Shown in pieces: positions 36,051-43,965 of a stretch of DNA of 64,000 bases. The notes beneath the pieces were generated by a model, which saw only the letters and a list, made by a program, of their open reading frames with translations, was not told the DNA's origin and did not search any database. Position 1 is the first letter of the stretch; the number at the start of each line of letters is the position of its first letter. Where the stretch lies: positions 1,483,501-1,547,500 of the forward strand of contig NZ_CP048209.1 in assembly GCF_010119935.1 (NCBI RefSeq), read 5' to 3'. The stretch comes from Paenibacillus lycopersici (lineage in GTDB: Bacteria; Bacillota; Bacilli; Paenibacillales; Paenibacillaceae). The position numbers and the translations under genes were made by a program.

Positions 36051-36889
36051 AGAAATCCGTGAAAATGGGGATGCTGGGGCTGGCGCTCGTCATCCCCTCT
36101 TTCCTGCTGCTGTTCGCCACGGTGGTCGTGCCGATTCTCGTCTCGTTCAAGGAAAGCTTGACCAACGAGGAAGGCGGCTACGATCTGTCGAATTATAACT
36201 ATCTGTTCACCGATAAGCTGATGCGCTCGAACATCGTTTTCACTCTGGAAGTGACGGTGATCTCGGTCGTGCTCGTGCTGATCATCAGCTACGCGCTGGC
36301 CGCTTACATGCGCTTCAATCAGGGCAAGCTCGTCAAGTGGATTCGAAGCATGTACATGATTCCGATCTTCATCCCGTCGGTCATCGCGACCTACGGCCTT
36401 ATCCAGCTGCTGGGCAATCACGGCTGGGTGGCCCGTTTGCTGCTGCTCGTGGGCGGGGGCAGCCTGCCGCGCATTATTTTCGATATGAAGGGCATCATTA
36501 TCGCGCAAATGTGGTTCAATATCCCGTTCACGACGATGCTGCTCGGATCCGCTCTCGCGGGCGTGCCGGATTCGATCATGGAGAGCGCGAAGGACGTCGG
36601 CGCGGGGCGCATCAAGCTGTTCACGCGCTTCATCGTACCGCTCACGTACAAAACGCTGCTCGTCGCCGTGACGTTCGTCTTCATGGGCGTCATCGGCTCG
36701 TTCACCGCGCCGTTCCTGCTCGGACCGAACGCGCCGCAAATGCTCGGCGTGTCGATGGAGCAAATTTTCGGCGTGTTCCAGGAGAAGCAGCAGGCCGCGG
36801 CGCTGGCGTTCTTCACGTTCCTGCTCTGCTCGTTCATGGGGTTCTTCTACATCCGCAGCATGATTAAGGAAGAGGGGGCGCGTTCTTGA
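36047..36889 (+). CDS. ABC permease, PotB-like
   Basis: A 280-residue membrane protein with six helices and the contact loop MESAKDVGAGRIKLFTRFIVP. Start ATG 36047 overlaps the binding-protein stop by 4 bases, and its own stop shares one base with the start of the next gene. It is the second half of the channel formed with the permease at 32811; the split of the permease genes around ATPase and binding protein is unusual. Confidence 0.9.
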   Translation: MKKSVKMGMLGLALVIPSFLLLFATVVVPILVSFKESLTNEEGGYDLSNYNYLFTDKLMRSNIVFTLEVTVISVVLVLIISYALAAYMRFNQGKLVKWIRSMYMIPIFIPSVIATYGLIQLLGNHGWVARLLLLVGGGSLPRIIFDMKGIIIAQMWFNIPFTTMLLGSALAGVPDSIMESAKDVGAGRIKLFTRFIVPLTYKTLLVAVTFVFMGVIGSFTAPFLLGPNAPQMLGVSMEQIFGVFQEKQQAAALAFFTFLLCSFMGFFYIRSMIKEEGARS

Positions 36890-37353
36890 TGCAGCGACTT
36901 GTGTTTGAAGCGGAAGGACGCGTGCGGCCGGTCTGTTCCAAGACGCATATCGCGTACGGCTTCCACCTGGACCGGCCGGGCGGCACGCTCTGGATCGACT
37001 TCGCATACGAGCCGAAAAACCTCGATGACCGCGAACGGGCCCGGTCGCTGATCGCGGGAGGCATCGGCAAGTACACGGAGATGCCGCAGCGCGAACGGCT
37101 GCTGGAGAAGTGGGAATCGTTCCTGCCGCTCAAGAACCTGATCACCGTCTCGGTGGACGATCCCGGAGGGCACCGCGGCGCGGGACATCGCCACGATCCC
37201 GAGCAGCGGCTGTTCATCGGCGGCTCGGAAGCGTCGCCGGGCTTCGTATGCGGCGAGCTGGCCGCCGGGCTGTGGCAGGTGACGCTCAGCCTGCATGCGA
37301 TCGTGACGGACGACTGCCGTTACCGCCTGCACATTCATCACGAGGAGGCATGA
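36889..37353 (+). CDS. Beta-sandwich protein, partner of the PHP hydrolase
   Basis: A 154-residue soluble protein without signal peptide, rich in predicted strands (LIYVSVDD-like segments, GAGHRHDPEQRLFIG, CGELAAGLWQVTLSLHAI). It resembles the N-terminal domain that precedes the PHP domain in longer CehA/McbA-type metallohydrolases (an FRGAGHRH-like turn, then a PG and LPAGxW pattern). Here it is a separate gene that overlaps the PHP gene by ATGA, so the two products probably form one complex. ATG 36889 follows GGAAGAGGGGG. The family match is from memory. Confidence 0.7.
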   Translation: MQRLVFEAEGRVRPVCSKTHIAYGFHLDRPGGTLWIDFAYEPKNLDDRERARSLIAGGIGKYTEMPQRERLLEKWESFLPLKNLITVSVDDPGGHRGAGHRHDPEQRLFIGGSEASPGFVCGELAAGLWQVTLSLHAIVTDDCRYRLHIHHEEA

Positions 37354-38354
37354 GCAGCATGCGCTGGATGGCTTGCGAGCTTCACACCCATACCGATCAC
37401 AGCGACGGGAAGCAATCGCTGCTTGAGCTTGCGCGGGGCGCGCGGGCGCTCGGCTTCGACTGCATTGCGCTGACCGACCATAATACGATGTCGGGCCTGC
37501 ACGATCGCGCGCAGGTCGAAGAAGCGACGGGCATGACGATCGTTTCGGGCATGGAATGGACGACGTTCTACGGCCATATGGTCACGATCGGCTTGACCGA
37601 TTTCGTGGACTGGCGTCCCGCGGTGCCCGGCGACATCGACCGGGGCATCGGGCAGGTGCACGCGCACGGCGGCATCGCCGGCATGGCGCATCCGTACCGG
37701 ATCGGCAGTCCGATGTGCACGGGCTGTTACTGGGAATTCGAGATTGGCGATTGGAACCAGCTCGATTATATCGAGGTTTGGTCGGGCGCTTTTCCATCGA
37801 TCAAGACGGACAATGCCCGCGCGTTCCGGTTGTGGACGGAGCGTCTGAACGAGGGCTATCGCATCGCGGCGACGTCCGGGCGGGACTGGCATACGCAGGA
37901 GCCGACGTCCGATTCGCTGGCAGTGACGTATCTGCTGCTCGACGAGACGGAAGGCGACGCGACGGAGCAGGCGGTGCGCGCGCTTGCCGCAGGCCGGGCT
38001 TCGGTGACGATGGGGCCGCTCGTTACGCTGGCGCTGCGCGCGGCGGAGGCGGTTTACGGCATCGGCGATTGCGTGCCGAAGCAGGAGCTGCGCCCGCGTT
38101 ACGAAGCGGTTGCTGCGATTGATTTCGAGGTTCGCGCAGGGTTGTGGGATTTTCCGGACGCGGCGTATTCGCTCGTTCTCATGAGTAATGCAGGCGTCAT
38201 CGGCGAACAGAAGGCGAGTCCCGATACGCGGGAGTATCGGTTCGAAATTCCCGGCGACGGCTTGCGATGGGTGCGGGCGGAGCTGAAAGGCACGGTGCGC
38301 GGCATGCGCACGACGATTGCGTTCACGAACGCGATCTATACGGAACGCGAATAA
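37350..38354 (+). CDS. PHP-domain metallohydrolase (CehA/McbA type)
   Basis: The 334-residue protein starts its PHP domain at once: ELHTHTDHSDGK (His12, His14 and Asp metal ligands), then IALTDHNTMSG, EWTTFYGHM, GMAHPYRIG and TSGRDWH near residue 175, all typical metal sites. PHP enzymes of this branch cleave phosphoesters or related bonds. The C-terminal third is beta-rich. ATG 37350 (after GAGGAGG) overlaps the previous stop by 4 bases. It is likely to act on the compound brought in by the transporter upstream, together with the GDPD-type enzyme. Confidence 0.87.
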   Translation: MSSMRWMACELHTHTDHSDGKQSLLELARGARALGFDCIALTDHNTMSGLHDRAQVEEATGMTIVSGMEWTTFYGHMVTIGLTDFVDWRPAVPGDIDRGIGQVHAHGGIAGMAHPYRIGSPMCTGCYWEFEIGDWNQLDYIEVWSGAFPSIKTDNARAFRLWTERLNEGYRIAATSGRDWHTQEPTSDSLAVTYLLLDETEGDATEQAVRALAAGRASVTMGPLVTLALRAAEAVYGIGDCVPKQELRPRYEAVAAIDFEVRAGLWDFPDAAYSLVLMSNAGVIGEQKASPDTREYRFEIPGDGLRWVRAELKGTVRGMRTTIAFTNAIYTERE

Positions 38355-38366
38355 GGAGTGACGATA

Positions 38367-39170
38367 ATGGCTCGAGGTTTTCCGCTGATCACGGCGCATG
38401 CCGGAAGCATGAACATCATGGCGCATACGCTGCAATCGGTGCGCGTCGGCATCGAGCTTGGCGCGGATGTGGTGGAAGAGGATATTCGGGTCACGCGGGA
38501 CGGCGTTCCCGTGCTGGCGCATGACGACGAATGGATGACCGCGGAGCGGCAGCGCGTGCGTATCGCGGATATGACCTATGCGGAATTAAGCGGTTTGCAG
38601 CTGGTGGAGGTTGCCGAGGGCGAGGATCGGGGCGAGCAGGCTGCCGGGCATGATGAGCGCATCACCGAGACGCTCAGACTGCTGAAGCTGGAAGATATCC
38701 TGCCGCTCGTGGAGTCGTCGGGCGCCGCGATCAATCTGGACCTGAAAGTCGACGCGGCGATCGAGCCGACGGCGGCGCTGGTGCGGCAGTACGGGCTGTC
38801 GAAGCGGGCTTTCTTCTCCGGCTGCCAGCGGGATCGCGCGCTGCTGGCCGAGGAGCTGCAGCCGGACATGCGGAAGCTGCTGAATACGGACGTCGAGCTG
38901 TTCCGGACGATGCCGTACCTGGAGGCGCTGGCGCAAACATGCGAAGACGCCCGCGCGGCGGCGTGTTTCGGCATCAACGTCTACCACGGCATCCTGCGCC
39001 GGGAGTTCATCGACTACGCGGCGGGGCTCGGGCTGCCGGTCTATGCATGGACCGTCGGCGACGAGGCGCTGATGCACCGGTACGCGGATTGGGGCGTCGC
39101 CTCGATCACGACCCGCGACGTCGAGACGCTTGTGCGCGTGAAGCGGGAGCGGCTCGGTTCGCTGCGCTGA
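38367..39170 (+). CDS. Glycerophosphodiester phosphodiesterase-type (GDPD) enzyme
   Basis: A 267-residue TIM-barrel protein without signal peptide, so cytoplasmic. Family features are ELGADVVEEDIRVTRDG (Glu/Asp metal ligands), VLAHDDEW (His), LDLKVD and the C-terminal YAWTVGDEALMHRYADWG with VASITTRD. The usual HRG near the start is HAG here, so a phosphate-contact Arg is missing, suggesting a modified substrate. AAGGAG is 8 bases before ATG 38367. It closes the LacI-controlled operon and would hydrolyse a phosphodiester to an alcohol and a phosphomonoester. Confidence 0.88.
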   Translation: MARGFPLITAHAGSMNIMAHTLQSVRVGIELGADVVEEDIRVTRDGVPVLAHDDEWMTAERQRVRIADMTYAELSGLQLVEVAEGEDRGEQAAGHDERITETLRLLKLEDILPLVESSGAAINLDLKVDAAIEPTAALVRQYGLSKRAFFSGCQRDRALLAEELQPDMRKLLNTDVELFRTMPYLEALAQTCEDARAAACFGINVYHGILRREFIDYAAGLGLPVYAWTVGDEALMHRYADWGVASITTRDVETLVRVKRERLGSLR

Positions 39171-39202
39171 GGTGCGGGAATATGGTGCAGGCTTGCTGAA
39201 GT

Positions 39203-39276
39203 AAAGCAAGCTTGCTTTGCTGTAGCCGGTGCCGGAGGCCGAGAAGCCCTGCCTCATGAGGCAGGGCTTCTCGGCC
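39203..39276. repeat. Two perfect palindromes after the GDPD gene
   Basis: A 16-base palindrome AAAGCAAGCTTGCTTT is at 39203-39218. At 39237-39276 a 40-base sequence is a perfect palindrome throughout (arms GGCCGAGAAGCCCTGCC, centre TCATGA). The second may end the operon's transcript; it shares CTGCC/GGCAGG with the array that starts 55 bases later. Confidence 0.75.
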
Positions 39277-39329
39277 TATACGGGCACGGGCCGGATTTTG
39301 CGCTGGAAACGGCGCAGAGCTCTGGCGCG

Positions 39330-40405
39330 GCTCGAAGCCTTCAAAATCCTGCCACTATGGCAGGATTTTGCTCGTGAGACGGCCCGAAGCCTTCAAAATC
39401 CTGCCGTCATGGCAGGATTTCACTCCCGAAACGGCTCGAAGCCTCCATAATCCTGCCGTCATGGCAGGATTTCGCTCCCGAAACGGCTCGAAGCCTCCAT
39501 AATCCTGCCGTCATGGCAGGAATTCGTTCTCGAAGCGGCTCGAAGCCTCCATAATCCTGCCGTCATGGCAGGAATTCACTCGCGAGACGGTCCGAAGCCA
39601 CCAAAATCCTGCCGTCATGGCAGGATTTCACTCGCGAGACGGTCCGAAGCCACCAAAATCCTGCCGTCATGGCAGGAATTCACTCGTGAGACGGCCCGAA
39701 GCCTTCAAAATCCTGCCGTCATGGCAGGATTTCACTCCCGAAACGGCTCGAATCCTCCATAATCCTGCCGTCATGGCAGGAATTCGTTCTCGAAGCGGCC
39801 CAAAGCCCCGAAATCCTGCCGTCATGGCAGGATTTCACTCGCGAGACGGTCCGAAGCCACCAAAATCCTGCCGTCATGGCAGGAATTCACTCGTGAGACG
39901 GCTCGAAGCCTCCATAATCCTGCCGTCATGGAAGGATTTGGCTCCCGAAACGGCTCGAAGCCACCAAAATCCTGCCGTCATGGCAGGAATTCACTCGCGA
40001 GACGGCCCGAAGCCACCAAAATCCTGCCGTCATGGCAGGAATTCACTCGTGAGACGGCTCGAAGACTCCATAATACTGCCGTCTTGGCAGGAATTCGTTC
40101 TCGAAGCGGCCCAAAGCCCCGAAATCCTGCCGTCATGGCAGGATTTCACTCGCGAGACGGTCCGAAGCCACCAAAATCCTGCCATCAGGCAGGAATTCGC
40201 CTCCGGAGCGGCCCGAAGCCCTCGAAATCCTGCCGGCAGGCAGGATTTCACTTCTGAAATGGCTTGAAGCCCCGAAAATCCTTCCGTCAGGCAGGAATTC
40301 GCTTCTGAAATGGCTCGAAGCCCCGAAAATCCTGCCGTCAGGCAGGAATTCGCCTCCGGAGCGGCCCGAAGCCCCCAAATCCTGCTGTCGGTGCAGGATT
40401 TGGGG
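39330..40405. repeat. Tandem array of 21 hairpin units, 52-bp period, non-coding
   Basis: Units recur every 52 bases (CTGCC at 39349, 39401, 39453, 39505, 39557, 39609 and on to 40382). Each carries a hairpin: AATCCTGCC, loop GTCAT (GTCA in the last copies), GGCAGGATT or GGCAGGAATT. The joining segment is semi-conserved, ends in CGAAGCC, and often contains CTCGCGAGACGG or CTCGAAGCGG. Units are contiguous with no unique spacers. The period is not a multiple of three, so the long open frames over it are incidental. No function is known to me; possibilities are an RNA with many hairpins, a protein-binding array, or a recombination or termination block. Confidence 0.9.
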
Positions 40406-40535
40406 GGGCGACACTCTTTCACCACGAGAGAATCTTTCTTCTCCCGACAGAGGGGGAAATGATAGTATAGGTACATGCGAGTTGCTGCCTACAGCTTATG
40501 TTAGTTGAGGTGCACGAAGAGAGGGGCTGTACGAC

Positions 40536-41240
40536 ATGTTGTTTGAAGTTATCGCTTTGTCACCCGAGGACGCGCGGTTCGCGGCCCGGCACGGGGCTGA
40601 CCGGATCGAATTCGTCGCGACGATCGAGGAAGGCGGATTGACGCCGTCGTGGGCGTTCATCGAAGAAACGGCGGCGGCTTGCGCCATTCCGATCCATGTC
40701 ATGATCCGTCCCCACAGCCGTTCATTCGTTTACTCGGAATCGGATATGGAACAGATGATCAGCGATATGGCGGGACTGAAGCAAGCTGGCGCGAACGCGT
40801 TCGTGCTCGGGGCGTTGACACCTGGAAGAACGGTCGACGAGGAGAAGCTGAAGCGGCTGCTCGATGCTGCAGACGGCCTGCCCGTCACGTTTCACCGGGC
40901 GTTCGATGAGGCGCAGGATCTGGAGGCGGCGTTCGAAACACTGGCGCGCTATGCGCAAATCCGTACGATTTTGACTTCCGGCGGCAAGCCGAGCGCGTTG
41001 GACGCGGCGGACATGATCGCCCGGCTCGTGCGCATGAGCCGCGGGACGGGGATAGAAATCATGGCGGGGAGCGGCCTGACGCCGGCGACGGTTGCCGAAT
41101 TCGCGCAGGCGACCGGCGTGCGCGCCGTACATTTCGGCTCGGGCGTGCGCCGCGGCGGCGCGCAAACGGCGCCGATCGACGCCGAGCGGCTGGCGGCCGT
41201 ACGAACCGCGATCGGCGGGATTAACCCGGCAGCGCAATAA
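40536..41240 (+). CDS. cutC: CutC-family protein (copper homeostasis family)
   Basis: A 234-residue TIM-barrel of the CutC family, of full length: EVIALSPEDARFAARHGADRIEF, EGGLTPSWAFIE, VMIRPHSRSFVYSE, FHRAFDEAQD and the C-terminal AVHFGSGVRRGG. The copper role of CutC in E. coli is disputed. No copper gene is adjacent, so function is by family only. ATG 40536 is preceded by GAGAGGGG. The gene stands alone between repeat regions. Confidence 0.92.
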   Translation: MLFEVIALSPEDARFAARHGADRIEFVATIEEGGLTPSWAFIEETAAACAIPIHVMIRPHSRSFVYSESDMEQMISDMAGLKQAGANAFVLGALTPGRTVDEEKLKRLLDAADGLPVTFHRAFDEAQDLEAAFETLARYAQIRTILTSGGKPSALDAADMIARLVRMSRGTGIEIMAGSGLTPATVAEFAQATGVRAVHFGSGVRRGGAQTAPIDAERLAAVRTAIGGINPAAQ

Positions 41241-41502
41241 GCTTCACGTTGCCGGGTGCCTTCGTCCGGCGCTGCAAAGCGTTAACGAGCCAAGCGAACC
41301 ATAAACGAGAAATAGAGGCACCTGCAGCCATTTAAGGAACGGCGCCCGAAGAAGCCTAATTGACGAATCGCGTTAGCGGAAGCAGGAAGCTGAAGCAACT
41401 TATACCAATTTTGCAGTTTGCAAGGAGGTTTACATCTTGCGCAAAATCGCCTGGACGAAGGCGATGTCGTCTTCGGGCACACCCTCTTGTGCAAGATTCG
41501 CC

Positions 41503-41675
41503 GAATTCCCGGCAATGAAGTGCACCCAAGTGCACCACAGGGCGCGAGTCCATCGAATTCCCGGCAATGTAGTGCACCCAGTGCACCCAGTACAGCACTG
41601 GGCACGAATTCGCCGGTTTCCCGGCGATGTAGTGCACCCAGTGCACCACAGGGCACGAATCCGCAGATTTCCACT
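41503..41675. repeat. Three imperfect copies of a 52-60-bp unit with GTGCACCCAGTGCAC palindromes
   Basis: Copies begin at about 41503, 41555 and 41615 with GAATTCCCGGCAATG or a variant, followed by AGTGCACCCAGTGCACC and CAGGGCACGAAT. There is no convincing gene here; both strands show only chance open frames. Confidence 0.7.
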
Positions 41676-41727
41676 GCGAAGACGGTCATACGTCACATGA
41701 AGAATATGTCTGAGTTCCGTTGCTGGA

Positions 41728-41890
41728 GAGCGCCGCCAGCCAATCCGGTAGTGTAGACATTGCCCACTAGTGAGCGCCGCCAACCATCCCCAGTAGTGTA
41801 AGCCTCGCCGACTGGCGAGCGCCGCCAGCCATCAGCCTCGCCGACTGGCGAGCGCCGCCAGCCATCAGCATCGCCGACTGGCGTACGCCC
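41728..41890. repeat. Four tandem copies of a GAGCGCCGCCAGCC unit
   Basis: Copies start at 41728, 41772, 41817 and 41850, so the period shrinks from 44-45 to 33 bases. The shared core is GAGCGCCGCCAGCCATC and GCCGACTGGC. Non-coding as far as can be seen. Confidence 0.7.
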
Positions 41891-42392
41891 AGCGTGTAAC
41901 CGCAAGCCGCCCGGCTGCGAGTGAATTGCCGGCTTCTCGGCGGCAAGACGCACCGCGCGTCGACCACTTGATCGGCCGCGGCCTTGCGCGGCAACGCAAA
42001 GCCGCGGCCGCACCAGCAACTTGTCCCTTTTACGCCGTGTCCACTTTTCATTCCACATGTACTCGGCGCATACGCCCGTAAGCATTCCTCCCGATTATCT
42101 GCGTCCACCTTGGGCGGCATCGCGAATGCGCCTCTGCGCCCGGCCATTGGGCCACATCCGTCCCATGAAACCGCTGCGAGATGCGTTTTCGTTCGCCGCC
42201 GGCAAGGGGAACTTACCGCGAGGCCGTGAGCGCAGCGCAATAAAAACTCGCCTTAAGCAGCCGGCTGCGCAAGGAAATTATCGAACGGCATCGAATTGAT
42301 AAGCGAATGAGATTGGCTTCCTCCAATGGATGAAGATGGGGCAGCGCCCGGCAAGACGCATAACGGCGAGCTTTCCGCGTTGAAAACGGTCA
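41891..42392. other. 500-bp G+C-rich spacer without a recognised gene
   Basis: Only short open frames without ribosome sites or family resemblance. It may be decayed DNA between the repeats and the LacI promoter. Confidence 0.5.
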
Positions 42393-42421
42393 TTGACGGC
42401 TCCTGCCGGATTGTTTATAAT
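42393..42421 (+). promoter_or_regulatory. Promoter of the second LacI gene
   Basis: TTGACG (42393-42398), 17-bp spacer, TATAAT (42416-42421): near-consensus sigma-A promoter. Confidence 0.8.
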
Positions 42422-42437
42422 TCAAACAATGATTAAT

Positions 42438-42450
42438 TGAAACGTTTCGA
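42438..42450 (+). promoter_or_regulatory. GAAACGTTTC operator at the LacI gene
   Basis: TGAAACGTTTCGA contains the perfect palindrome GAAACGTTTC (42439-42448), 17 bases after the -10 box, at the transcription start. It matches the four sites upstream of the transporter operon and implies autoregulation. Confidence 0.75.
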
Positions 42451-42511
42451 TTCATAGCAATTCATCATGACGAACCAAGAAGCGGACTAAAGAGAGATGG
42501 GAGTGAACACG

Positions 42512-43492
42512 GTGGCTACGATTAAGGATATTGCCAAACGAGCGGGCGTTTCGATTTCGACTGTTTCTTATGCGCTTAACGGCAGCCCGAAGGTGACGAA
42601 CGAGACGACGGAAAAAATACTTGCTGTTGCCAAGGAACTGAATTATATCCCGAACGCAGCTGCAAGATCGCTCAAGACAAGAGAAACGAAAATCATCGGC
42701 ATCTTCCTGACGGACTTCAGCGGCGCGTTCTATGGCGATCTGCTGCAGGGAACGAAGGAGCTGCTGGTCCGGAAGGGCTATGAGCTCATCGTGTGCAGCG
42801 GCAAGCAGTCACGCTGGATGCTGCCCGAACGGATGATCGACGGCGCCATTATTTTGGACGTCACGTTCGACAGCGAAGAATTGATTCGCTACGCGGACCG
42901 CGGCCACAAGCTCGTCGTGCTGGATCGGGAGCTTACGCATCCGAACATCAACCAGGTGCTGCTTGATAATAAGGCGGGCGCCACGCTGGCGACGGAGCAT
43001 CTGATCGAGGAAGGACACCGTAAGATTTATGCCGTGACGGGACCGAGCGGCTCGTTCGACTCGAAGCAGCGGCTGCATGCCGTCATGCAGGTCGTAGAGC
43101 GGACGGCAGGCATCACGCTTGCCATTATTGAAGGCGATTTCAATAAGGAGGGCGGAGAGCATGCCGCGAAGCGGATCATGGCCGAACACGCGGACGGGCA
43201 GGCAGCGGCGGCAGTGTTCTGCTTCAACGACGAGATGGCGATCGGCATGATGAACTACATCGCGGAGCACCATCCCGAAACTCGGGTCGGAGAGCATATT
43301 CATATCGTCGGTTTCGATAACTTGGAGCTGGCCGCCTATTCGCAGCCGCGTCTAACGACGATCGATTATTCGAAGCGCAAATGGGGCGCGCTGGCCGCGG
43401 AGCAGCTGGTCAAGCTGATTAGCGGCGCCGAGGTGGAGAACGAACGGATCTACGTTACCCTCATGAAGGGGAAGTCGGTGGGGACGGCCTAG
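42512..43492 (+). CDS. LacI family transcriptional regulator (sugar operon)
   Basis: A 326-residue repressor beginning with the canonical ATIKDIAKRAGVSISTVSYA HTH and the hinge PNAAARSLK, then a sugar-binding core. Start GTG 42512 is set by GGGAG 8 bases upstream and by family alignment; ATG 42497 is in frame but has no spaced ribosome site. The matching operators in its own promoter and ahead of the operon at 43966 make it the repressor of that operon. CcpA-like sites have the same core, so cross-talk with CcpA is possible. Confidence 0.92.
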   Translation: MATIKDIAKRAGVSISTVSYALNGSPKVTNETTEKILAVAKELNYIPNAAARSLKTRETKIIGIFLTDFSGAFYGDLLQGTKELLVRKGYELIVCSGKQSRWMLPERMIDGAIILDVTFDSEELIRYADRGHKLVVLDRELTHPNINQVLLDNKAGATLATEHLIEEGHRKIYAVTGPSGSFDSKQRLHAVMQVVERTAGITLAIIEGDFNKEGGEHAAKRIMAEHADGQAAAAVFCFNDEMAIGMMNYIAEHHPETRVGEHIHIVGFDNLELAAYSQPRLTTIDYSKRKWGALAAEQLVKLISGAEVENERIYVTLMKGKSVGTA

Positions 43493-43587
43493 CGCTGCTA
43501 AGCAGACGCGCATGGCAAGGAAGCGATTTCGGCCTCGGGCGGGCTGCTTATTCGGCATGGCGCCAAGGGCAAATCCCACACCAAAAT

Positions 43588-43599
43588 CGAAACGTTTCG
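43588..43599 (+). promoter_or_regulatory. Operator 1 (CGAAACGTTTCG)
   Basis: Perfect 12-base palindrome, 150 bases upstream of the operon promoter; a likely auxiliary site for looping. Confidence 0.7.
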
Positions 43600-43738
43600 T
43601 CACTAATGTGGTCCGATGTGGTCCATTGAGGATCAAAAGCAGGCGGGCCGGGTAAAATAGCTTCGTTGTCGTGGTTTATTGTTGGTTTCCGTGGTGGAAA
43701 CGAGAAAATTTGGAACCGAATTCATCCCAAAAAAAGGA

Positions 43739-43767
43739 TTGATTTCAACGAAGTCATGGTGTAATAT
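43739..43767 (+). promoter_or_regulatory. Promoter of the sugar transport operon
   Basis: TTGATT (43739-43744), 17-bp spacer, TAATAT (43762-43767). The leader to the first gene is about 190 bases. Confidence 0.7.
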
Positions 43768-43777
43768 TCGTTCTAGA

Positions 43778-43787
43778 GAAACGTTTC
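43778..43787 (+). promoter_or_regulatory. Operator 2 (GAAACGTTTC) at the transcription start
   Basis: Perfect palindrome 10 bases after the -10 box, a classic repression position. Confidence 0.75.
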
Positions 43788-43835
43788 AATAGCGAGCTTC
43801 GACATAGAGGAGATCGTTCATGAGATAATTTAACG

Positions 43836-43845
43836 GAAATGTTTC
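43836..43845 (+). promoter_or_regulatory. Operator 3 (GAAATGTTTC)
   Basis: One-base variant of the palindrome, in the leader. Confidence 0.55.
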
Positions 43846-43894
43846 GATTTACCTGTAATCAAGTGGATACACGCATGAATTGTTCTCGAAAATC

Positions 43895-43904
43895 GAAACG
43901 TTTC
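43895..43904 (+). promoter_or_regulatory. Operator 4 (GAAACGTTTC)
   Basis: Perfect palindrome in the leader, 62 bases before the first permease gene; could act as a roadblock. Confidence 0.7.
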
Positions 43905-43965
43905 TAGTGTTGTAAGCGTAATCTTAAAAAATGTCAGGAACCTTACACTAACGGGGGTAGGCTGC

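Noticed and set aside
39617..40267. A 216-codon open frame over the hairpin array as a repetitive protein
   Set aside because: The 52-bp period is not a multiple of three, so the frame rotates each unit; it stays open only because the unit lacks stop codons. No ribosome site, and several overlapping frames look equally good.
39330..40405. CRISPR array
   Set aside because: The units are contiguous and diverge gradually; there are no unique spacers of constant size between identical repeats and no cas genes nearby.
43588..43904. Reading the GAAACGTTTC sites as pure CcpA cre sites
   Set aside because: They match cre, but five copies clustered at a LacI gene and its neighbouring operon, one in the gene's own promoter, fit the local LacI regulator better. 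CcpA cross-binding is kept as a possibility.
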